From positions 14,293,075 through 14,357,074 of the forward strand of contig OZ038533.1 of NCBI GenBank assembly GCA_964036665.1: 64,000 nt of DNA. Reading direction: 5' to 3'. This stretch comes from Gordius sp. MW1. Taxonomy: Eukaryota > Nematomorpha > Gordioida > Gordea > Gordiidae. Under the pieces are notes generated by a model. It searched no databases. It was not told the origin of the DNA and saw only the letters and a list, made by a program, of their open reading frames with translations. Of the stretch, positions 56,098 through 64,000 are shown piece by piece (positions within the stretch are counted from its first letter, which is position 1; the number at the start of each line of letters is the position of its first letter). Position numbers and translations under genes: made by a program.

Positions 56098-57162
56098 TCT
56101 TTCGGCTTGAATAAGGTTTGACGCTCTTCGTTTTTGACTATTTTAAGAATGTGACATCGTGACTTTTCTTCTCCCTTATTTTGGCCAATTTGTACATAGG
56201 CCTATCTCCCCCTTTATGATCCAGTCTGCTTGCCATCTTGGTGTAGGTGGCAGTATTTGCTATTGCAACAGCCTTTTTTTGCGGCTCTCTTGTCCCTATA
56301 TTCTTGATAATCCACCGACTTTTTTGATTTATGCCACCGTCTATATGATTTTTCTTTATTTCGATGAAATCTTTAACCGATTAATCCCACCACCATAGTT
56401 CCCTATTCATAGCTTTGCCTCCTTTGGTCTGTCCTAGAACATGAATCGCTGTTTCCTTAATGTCCTTAGATAGCGTCTCCCAATCGTCGTCTACGTCCCT
56501 TTGCAACTTCCTTGCACCCAGAGTGAGGAGGCTTTTGATGGTATTCTTCGTTCGTCGACATATCCTTTAGTTTTTCGTATCGAATTCGGGATTCATAGAC
56601 CTTTCTTCTTTCGTGAAATACTCCTCTGTCATGATCCATAACAGGGGACAATGTTGCCTGGCGATTTCTTCTTCCGGTATTGCTTTGCAATCCTTGATAC
56701 TCCATAAGTCCTTTCGCCGCATGAGTAGATAGTTGATTTGACTAAAATGCTTCTCAATCTATCAGTCACAATATGATCCTCACGTTTTTGAAAATAGGTG
56801 TTAACGATTGCATGTCATATGCTTTGGATACTCGGAGAAGTTTTTCCCCTTCTTTGTTCTTCAGACCATACCCATAGCCTCCATGATTGCGTCCATACCC
56901 GAGGCGATCTTTCCCTACGTGAGCATTCAAATCTGCCCCAATAATTAGCCTTTCTTCCTGTCCTATTCCTTGTATTTCCTTTTCCAATGAATCGAAGAAT
57001 ATGTCTTTCTCTGATTTGATACACCCAATTTGGGGAGCATACGCACACGGTTAGGAGGCCTTTTTGATCTGCAATCTTCACGGACATAGCCTGTCTGAAC
57101 AGCACTTGACTTCCACCACCTTGTCCCTGAACGAATCGCTTAGAACGATACCGACCCCGTTT

Positions 57163-57543
57163 CTACGATTTCCCATTGTAGAAAAGCTTGTATACTTCAC
57201 CTAATTCCCTAGCTTTCGTTCCGTTCCACCTCGTCTCTTGTAGGCAAGCGATGTGTACCTTTCTTCTTTTTAGCATTTGTGCGACCTCGATGCTCTTCCC
57301 CGTCAACGTTCCCACATTCCAACACGTTATTCGCATTCTTTTAACAACTAATTTCCTTAACCGCCTTCGTTGTAAGTTATGCAGTGACCCTAGTGTATTT
57401 TTCACATTGCACGGGCGGGGTATGCAGTGCGCGTCGTTTGTGGAGGACGCCCTAGCCTTTTCTTGTAAAATCTTGTTTGAAACTATCATAATTTTGGAGT
57501 TGGTTTTTATAGTCGGCTTCCTGACGCCTATAACGTGGAACAC
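57163..57543 (-). pseudogene. LINE endonuclease N-terminal fragment
   Basis: 126-codon open stretch containing RMRITCWNVGTLTGKSIEVA and HIACLQETRWNGTKA. The Asn of CWN and the Glu of QET are the expected metal- and substrate-binding residues of the APE-type endonuclease. The frame breaks before the GADLNAH block, which follows at 56,987-56,766. Confidence 0.85.
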
Positions 57544-57549
57544 AGTTAG

Positions 57550-58070
57550 AATTTGTACTCAATTAAAATGTTTATTCAAATTAGGTCTTATGTTAAATAT
57601 ACAAATTGCATTCACTAGGAATACCGAACATAAACAATATAAAAGTACGATGTATATTTCGTTAATACAGATATTACAACGCCAACCCTCCACTTTTTGC
57701 ACACGACTTGGGACCGTCGTAGGTAGTGTTCTCCATTTTACAAATCAAATATATTTAAACAAATTTTTACCAATTAATTTGCAAGTTATTGACGTTTGAA
57801 AAAGCTAAATCTTTGTATTAAGCAACTTTGACAGCGAATATTTAAGAAAACATAGGAAAAAACTAAAAATATATATGTGTTCACCGTTTCTACCAGGATA
57901 TGCAAACAGTGTGCCAGTTTATTTCACAAGTCCATTATTTGTTGACCAGTGTAATTCATAATTTAAATTAAAATCTCATCCCATTAAAAAATTACTAATA
58001 TCACAAATTACAATAATAATGCTAAAAATCGCGCTTTTAATCAACCAATAAAATATTTTAAAGCCACTAA
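57550..58070. other. Intergenic DNA
   Basis: Open frames here are antisense to the LINE or accidental. I see nothing supportable. Confidence 0.4.
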
Positions 58071-58071
58071 T

Positions 58072-58570
58072 TCAACTAATCACAGAAAGGATGATTTGGC
58101 GAGATGATTTTGGTATCCCGTCAATTTGCCGAAAGCCATCTTGCCGATTTGAATGTCCCAATGTTAAAAAATGTCGTCCAATTTCAAAATGTCCCCCAAC
58201 AAGGTGCCCTATCAACTCGCTGAAAACAATCTCGCCAAATTCACCCTGGGACATTTTTTGATTGGTTGAATAAATTTAGGTGGGGGACATTTTTAAATTA
58301 GGGGACATTTTTTAACAGGGGGACATTAAATTCGCCGAGATGGTTTTCGGCAAGTTGACGGCCCACCCCCCAACAAATAAGCATATCATTATTAATCATT
58401 CAATTTCGAATCAGTTAAAATATAGATATTTTTTATAATAAAATTGATGATTATTATAAAAGATACTCAATTTAGGGTCTTCTTTATGATAATGGAGAGA
58501 TGTTTGTTAATGTCCCAGGGTGAAACTTGCAAGATGGTTTTCGGCGAGTCAATAGGGCACCGGTTTTATG
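58072..58570. mobile_element. Palindromic MITE-like repeat with GGGACATTTT motifs
   Basis: GGTGCCCTATCAACTCGCTG through CACCCTGGGACATT (58,199-58,256) is inverted at 58,508-58,563 with about 85% identity. GGGGACATTTTT recurs between them (58,275, 58,300 and 58,318). Related CTCGCC/GGCGAG blocks extend to 58,090. Ends and target duplication are not defined. Confidence 0.6.
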
Positions 58571-58853
58571 GCGAGTTTTTAAGGACCCATGAATCATATG
58601 GATACAATTGATATTTTTGCGCTTGATTTAAATTAATGAAAATTAAATTGTCTCCTAATGGGCAATATATAGTACGGATTTATAATTAAATACTTATATA
58701 GTTTAAGGCTTATGAAAAAGATTTGGAATTGATTATAACGTGCCTTAATGATAATAAAAAACAAATTATTAATTTGAAAGATGAGCTTGATGATTTTTGG
58801 GTAATTTTTAATGAATTTACATCTTAATGATGTGCTAACTAAGTGGTCTCATG

Positions 58854-59337
58854 ACTCCATTCTTATATCAGGAAGCTATAGAACTTCTATGATACAAATT
58901 TGGTGTTTGGATGATTTAACATGGGAGTGTATAATATATGAACCAATGTGTGGTTTTGATTGTTTATCTTGGTCTCCTGATAGTAGACATATTCTTGTTA
59001 TGATGAAAAAATTAGTAAGCTATATGATTGAAAATTTTAAATTAATGTATAGTGTAGAATTACCATTTGGTCCTTAGTGGATAAATTTTCAGTATTATAT
59101 ATAAAAGATATAAAATTTAATCATGGAAAACAAATAAGTAAAAAGTTATGTGAACAACAGATTGGTCAAAATGAATGTCAGTCACAAATGCTGGAAAGTG
59201 TTGCTTTTTCACCCAATGGTTCAATTTTGGCTGTCTTAGAATTGGGGGAGCCCAAACAATTTAATAAGATTTCCCTATTTCAAATTATATATGGCAATGG
59301 CTCTTCTGATAAAAATGTAAATTGGAAATTAGAAAAG
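58854..59337 (+). CDS. WRAP73-like exon A (frame break inside)
   Basis: Acceptor AACTAAG|TGG. WSHDSILISGSYRTSM, IQIWCLDDLTWECI, LSWSPDSRHILVMM and YSVELPFG follow the family through two blades. Near 59,070 the frame must gain one base to continue as VDKFSVLYIKD and MLESVAFSPNGSILAVLEL. Donor GAAAAG|GTGAAC in phase 0. A KLSPNGQYIV stretch at 58,645-58,675 may be the remains of, or an exon for, the first blade, but it does not join cleanly. Confidence 0.72.
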
Positions 59338-62300
59338 GTGAACTTTGGCAAAATTACACTTAAAATGACTTGTAAAATTCTAAATATATTATAAAGTTTG
59401 CATGTTTATTTGGTGTTTATCTATTAAATTAATAATATTTACATTTTATAAACAATAATTGCTGGGGTTTTAACAAGATTTCCAATGCAATTGTGAAGAA
59501 ATTAATTTCTGAACAATACATTTTTCATTATACATAGGCTATAATAAGTAAATAAATTGTCTAAAAAAAATTAAAAAGCATAAAAAATTATCTCCCACTC
59601 TTTCTTTATAATATTTTGTTCACATTTTTAAATAGCTTAATATTGATTACCATATTTTCACAGAAAATAGGCTAAATTGGATGATTATTTTTTGAATTCT
59701 AAACATATTAGGGACATTTAAAATGTTAAAATATTTGATTAGTTTTCATTTATAATTTTAACTAAAACACCAATTATTATAATGTAAATAGAAATTATGT
59801 AGTTGGAAAGTTGGCTTTTGAAATAATATCCAATTCATTTTAATATTTTTAATGTTTTTTTAACTTTATTTTTAAGAGCTAAAGTTGATATAAACCTAAG
59901 TTAAATTTTACAGCTATTAAAATTTCAAGCCAAAGTCAACATATAAATAGTGAATTATAAGAATTTACACTTTTATATTTAGGGCAGACAGAATAGATAT
60001 TTGAGTTGATTTCGCCAACTTACTAGTTGTTTATTGGTAGATTAATTTGCTATATTTTTTAACATTTGAATTTCTTATCAAGTGTAACAATTTTATTTGT
60101 CATATAAAAAGTGTTTGATATTCTAAACATAGTTTTGTAGATCTAATTTCCTTTAAGACCACTATATAAGTTTAAATTATGTAATTGAAACTCTTTTATT
60201 GTGTAGCTAGATACAAAAGCTATAAAATTTTATTTTTGAATATTAGTCCATAGATCTACCGTCAAATCATTTTGAAGGGTTTCTATGGAGTCCCGATTCT
60301 AAGCATATATGTGTATGGGAACATTTCTATTACGTAAGACAAATCTTATGTTAAAAGTGTATTTCTTAAAATAAGTTTTTCTATAAATTATATACTAATA
60401 TATTAATTATATTACTTGTATTTTTAAAATTTGTAATATGTGGTGTGACTTTAAAAGGGGACAATTTACGTTTACGACATAGGGAAAGGGTCCTGTATGG
60501 CCAAGATTGACTTAAAGACGTTAGAAGAGCAAATCGTACCTTGTCCACAAACTATGGTTGAGTGTATGTGGACCCCAAATCAACCATTATTCCTTGCTGT
60601 CTGGTGCTTTCCTGATTATGTAAAATGTTTTTTTACAATTATTTTATACGTATTTAATGTAATTAATACTAGTATTAAAATGTGCAGCTAAATATTTTCA
60701 TTCGATAATGGTTTGTTTCCCTCTTTTACACTAGTATGTATGGTCATTTTTCAATGAAATTTATATGTTTAATTTAATGTTTTAAAGATATTTTTAGGTA
60801 ATATTTTAAGCCTGGATCAAAGTACTCTTGTATATTTATTTAGGCTTAAAACATAATTTTAATTGTTTTAAAAAATTAAATTTATGTATTTTATCATCTA
60901 TTTTAATTAGGACATGTGTATAAATTAATTATAATTGATGTATAAATAATGGTTATTTTAGGTTTTGTTGTACAATTGCATCACTTGGAACCTGTTTTTC
61001 AACCTTAAGCACCCCAACACTTTAGCTCAGGATGACATCACGGTATTTAGATTTTCTCAATCCCATTCTCTAAATTTAAAATACAAGATAACAAGTATTA
61101 GGTGATTTCTTAACAAGTGGTATAATTTTGTTTTAAAAATTTATATTTATGATAACAACTTCACAGATGTAAGCGTAATACAAAAAGGGCAATTGTTTCA
61201 TTACAAAGATCTATGCATTGTCATCTAAGAAAGGCCAAGGAGACGGCAAAGGATTTAGAGTTGTATCGTACAATAAGAATCCCAAGTTGTTGCCTGAGAC
61301 ATAAAGAGGAAATTAGATTTAGGATAACGTTTCTCAATTCCTTTTGAAAAATCCATGGCTTGTTTACCAAAGGAACCAGAGCATGTGGCAATATAAAAAT
61401 TTGAGAATAAGGCAATAATAAGAGTTAAAAGCCAACGATAAATAATAATATAAGCCACTTTTGATATTTTAGTTTTGATAAATATATTTTTAGATTAGAA
61501 TGATAAAGGAAGTTTAAAATTAATAGTTTCAAACAAAGAAATCCAAAATTGTGTGTATCGTTTTGTTAAAGATAAATAATAGGTTTTCCTACAAAATCAC
61601 CTAATTAATTAAGTGATATTCAATTTTCAGTTAGTGCATGAAGAAACTCTAATTAGACAAGGCATCAATTCTTCCAGTATTCAAGTGGATAACGAAACAC
61701 AAAATGCCCATATGGATGATAAATCTTGTAATTTAGGAAAAACATTCCAGGATAAAGATTTTACAAACGAAGATTATTCCATTGATACTCGATGGGAGAG
61801 CAAATGTAAGGATTGACTAATTTAGGATTTTAATTATTTCTTTTGTTGATTTGTAAGCATTAATTGTTTATAGAAGAATTATTGATTAACAATGAATTCA
61901 ATGCTCAATTGGGTGGTGTTATATTTATATTTATATACTGCATTTTATATTAAACTTGAATAATTTTGTCAAATATTTTATTTCAGCCTTTACCCAAAGT
62001 TATTTTTGTTCTTAAACCAATACAAGTTAAAACAAGAAAATTTTACACTTATTTATTAAGCTTGCTTTCATATAATAAATTTTGAGGCAAGGCCTTAAAT
62101 TTGCTGTCTGTAAAAATTGTGGGGTTAAAAAAAGTTATTAATCACCCATTCAAATACTTAGATACTGAAAAAATGAGGATTTAAAGAATTTAATAACACT
62201 CAGTGTCGAATAAATAAGAAATTGATCAAATCTGAAGTTTTGAGCCATATAGATTTTATATTATCGACAATTATGTCACAATTTGATAGTAAAATTTTTC

Positions 62301-63173
62301 TCCAATGTATAGATTTGGTCAATCGAAAACGTCCATACAATTTTAACGTGATTTCGCTGCAAGATCAAAGATTTTGCGAAACGCGTGGCAAATCTAAATT
62401 GGCCTTCAGTAGCGACAACCATTTTGTTGCAACTTTTACAAGTTTTATATTGTACTTTATATGATCATTCAATTTCCATTTCTATAATAAAAAATGTTAT
62501 TTTACGATTAACAATTTACTCCCTTATTTTATTCATTTTATTTGTTAATTTACAAATGCATGATAAATTAAAATTTTATGTTTATCATTATATGAAGAAA
62601 ATGTTAAAAACCAACGAATAAAATGCTGTAAAAACTCGGTATACCTATATATTATCAAGGTCTATATCTGTTAAATTAATTTGATATGTTTATTTTGGTT
62701 TAAAGCACAAACTACCTAATCAAAAAGTTGTTTTTTTTTTAAACCTAAAAAAATATTAAAATAAATATACCTTTATTTATGTTTTTAGATTGTTTTGACT
62801 TTTAAAGTTTTCGTGATTACTTATGTTACCGAAAGCAGACGATAATTGTCGTTTTAATTGTTGCCTTAAATATTAGATGTAATTTTGTTTTAAAAGTCAT
62901 TTTCTTCGCAATCTCAAGGCAGCCAAATTTAAATTAGTATTAATCCTCTCTTTTATTATTCCAATGTTTAAACAACCTAAATAAGTAGAGAATTAGTTTA
63001 TTAAATCACCCAGACGAATGGTTTTATAATATTATTTTATCATTATAAAATCGATTTTGCTTTACAATGTATTAATATATGATTTTTAGTTCGTACCCCG
63101 AATTGTATTTACGTGTGGAGCTTGACGTCAGGCGTGCTTGTTCACGTTTTAGTACACAAATTGCCCGTTTCTG
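58854..63173 (+). CDS. WRAP73-like WD-repeat protein, partial gene
   Basis: Six exons (58,854-59,337; 60,458-60,619; 60,962-61,042; 61,631-61,805; 62,313-62,441; 63,090-63,173) join in consistent phases. The product is collinear with WRAP73 (WDR8): IQIWCLDDLTWECI, CLSWSPDSRHIL, VAFSPNGSILAVLE, CMWTPNQPLFLAVW, LLYNCITWNLFFNLKHP, LAFSSDNHFVAT and TPNCIYVWSLTSG. WRAP73 is a beta-propeller protein of centrosomes and spindle poles (with SSX2IP), required for microtubule anchoring and ciliogenesis. The first blade and the last propeller segment are not found; the end lies right of 63.2 kb or outside the window. One frame break is in the first exon. Confidence 0.78.
59400..60455. other. WRAP73-like intron
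   Basis: About 1.1 kb of AT-rich sequence. I see no coding or repeat feature. An extra small exon cannot be excluded, because this part of the propeller is somewhat short. Confidence 0.4.
60458..60619 (+). CDS. WRAP73-like exon B
   Basis: Acceptor TTTAAAAG|GGG, donor GATTAT|GTAAAA, 54 codons. GTIYVYDIGKGSCMAKI and then TMVECMWTPNQPLFLAVW: the end of one blade and the start of the next. Confidence 0.8.
60962..61042 (+). CDS. WRAP73-like exon C
   Basis: Acceptor TTATTTTAG|GTT, donor ATCACG|GTATTT, 27 codons. VLLYNCITWNLFFNLKHP matches the VRILNHVTWKMITEFGHP segment of human WRAP73. Confidence 0.82.
61631..61805 (+). CDS. WRAP73-like exon D
   Basis: Acceptor AATTTTCAG|TTAG, donor AGCAAAT|GTAAGG (strong, phase 1). 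LVHEETLIRQ corresponds to IVVYKE-x. The rest is a hydrophilic loop (SIQVDNETQNAHMD, FTNEDYSIDTRWESK), also poorly conserved in other species. Confidence 0.78.
62313..62441 (+). CDS. WRAP73-like exon E
   Basis: Acceptor CAATGTATAG|AT. FNVISLQDQRFCETRGKS and LAFSSDNHFVATFT match the SLQTLKPVTDR...LAFSPDSYFLAT segment. Donor ACAA|GTTTTA is weak, but the join to exon F keeps the spacing to the VW motif identical to the family. Confidence 0.75.
63090..63173 (+). CDS. WRAP73-like exon F
   Basis: Acceptor GATTTTTAG|TTC. RTPNCIYVWSLTSGVLV matches the NIPNAVWVWDIQKLRLF strand of WRAP73. Donor GTTTCTG|GTGATT, phase 1. No further exon was recognised before the window ends. Confidence 0.75.
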
Positions 63174-63174
63174 G

Positions 63175-64000
63175 TGATTTTTATTTTAAATTCAATAAAA
63201 TGAAATACATTTTTGCCCTGTATTTTTATATTATTTTTATTACATAAATAATAAGCTAAAACAACATTAAAGCTATTATTTATTCGCTAAATATAAATGT
63301 AACTCAAAGGTTTGCACCACCACTTTCCTTTTTTTAATTTAAATTGTAAGCTGGCTCCTGTGGTAATGCGCTATGCTATGCGATGAGTAATATTCAGTTT
63401 TTGCAAAATACGAAACTAATTACACATCATTTAGCTCATTAAATTATATACAGATTTTTGGGAAAAATATATCTAGTAAATAAAATTAAAATTGTGACTT
63501 TCTTACATAAACTAAATAATACAAAAAACTCATTAAAGCTGATGAGGCATTTATTAACAAACTAAGCGCTATTCACAGTGTGAATGTATTAAATGTTAAA
63601 CTTACTTAGGGAAAAATAATCCTACTACAATGTTTTCATTATTATCTTTCTTCCATAACTTTTGAAATTTTGACTGCACAAGTGCGCATATTAAGACATT
63701 TAACCTAAAATGGCCGCTTAAGTTACTTAATAAATTTTAGTTCTTGGTCTTCTTATGGCCTTTAAAAACATTTTGTGATTTTGATTCAAATTTCGGTTTG
63801 GAACCCTTACATTTTGTGATTTTGACCTAGATTTCGCTTGGCACCCCCACCATGACTTACTCGCCATATGTACTGGTAGTCAATGTTGTTTTTTATGGAC
63901 ACCCGTTAGCTGCGCAACTTATAGAGAAACGACTACTGCTACTCCCCACGAAAATAACGAATCTTTTAAAATGCAGGGAAATCGTATGATTGGTACAAAA
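63175..64000. other. Right edge, probable intron of the WRAP73-like gene
   Basis: No exon recognised. The remaining C-terminal propeller of the family is expected further right. Confidence 0.35.

Larger units (their letters stand above)
55400..57545 (-). mobile_element. RTE-like LINE relic, antisense, copy 2
   Basis: Endonuclease then reverse transcriptase in order along the minus strand, 5' truncated and with several frame breaks. Endonuclease: MRITCWNVGTLTGKS (57,330), CLQETRWNGTKARELGEVYK, then IIGADLNAHVGKDRLGYGR (56,930). Linker and RT: ELFQEDEVRTQMNKMQKGKA (56,000), LNKILAEERIPNQWR (55,850) and FIDLRKAYDTAPRD (55,550). Apurinic-type endonuclease motifs (WN-GTL, QETRW, GADLNAHVG) are clear. 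Not functional. Confidence 0.85.

Noticed and set aside
57188-57799. 203-codon plus-strand open frame
   Set aside because: Antisense to the LINE endonuclease; no protein-like composition of its own.
58811-59394. Aladin (AAAS) or another WD protein instead of WRAP73
   Set aside because: Single blades look similar, but only WRAP73 matches in order over all six exons, including TWNLFFNLKHP and TPNCIYVWSL.

Overview
This is AT-rich (about 70% A+T by eye) eukaryotic DNA with spliced genes, many transposons, and short introns in some genes. Three recognisable animal gene families (RILP-like, an ARHGAP21/23-type RhoGAP and WRAP73) together with RTE-like LINE relics, hAT elements and TTAGGG-type repeats point to an invertebrate metazoan. 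I cannot name the species. I see no bacterial, organellar or viral block.

Layout. 1-8.9 kb is repeats: satellite and poly-C modules, a GC-hairpin/polypyrimidine cassette, an antisense LINE relic (about 3.0-6.3 kb) with a 736-bp hAT-type MITE inserted in it, and a 1.28-kb hAT relic. 8.95-15.8 kb is a composite: an element with inverted termini and a TTA duplication (Harbinger-like) carrying a large palindrome of 128-bp repeats, split by a nested 3.6-kb Helentron-like repeat. 15.8-20.4 kb holds two exons of an unrecognised minus-strand gene. 20.4-29.9 kb is intergenic: MITEs, telomere-like repeats, a G/C-tract array and a BED-finger hAT relic.

30.0-49.4 kb is a complete seven-exon RILP-like gene on the plus strand. 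Its splice phases all agree and it predicts 414 residues. Its introns are full of MITEs. The 8.5-kb second intron contains, on the opposite strand, the 3' part of an ARHGAP21/23-like RhoGAP gene (42.9-46.2 kb). This gene reads well except for about three single-base frame breaks, at least two of them next to homopolymers.

49.4-58.6 kb is repeats again: a second full Helentron-like copy with twelve satellite units, a second antisense LINE relic and a palindromic MITE. 58.85 kb to the right edge is a WRAP73-like WD-repeat gene on the plus strand. Six exons are phase-consistent and collinear with the family; both ends are missing or unresolved, and one frame break is visible.

The most informative non-genic material is the transposon archaeology. 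At least eight short elements bounded by CATGGGCGTAGCCAG have recognisable 8-bp target duplications. Two hAT relatives share termini but differ in their subterminal hexamer (AGTTCC against AGTTAC). Two nested insertions can be dated by comparison with an uninterrupted copy.
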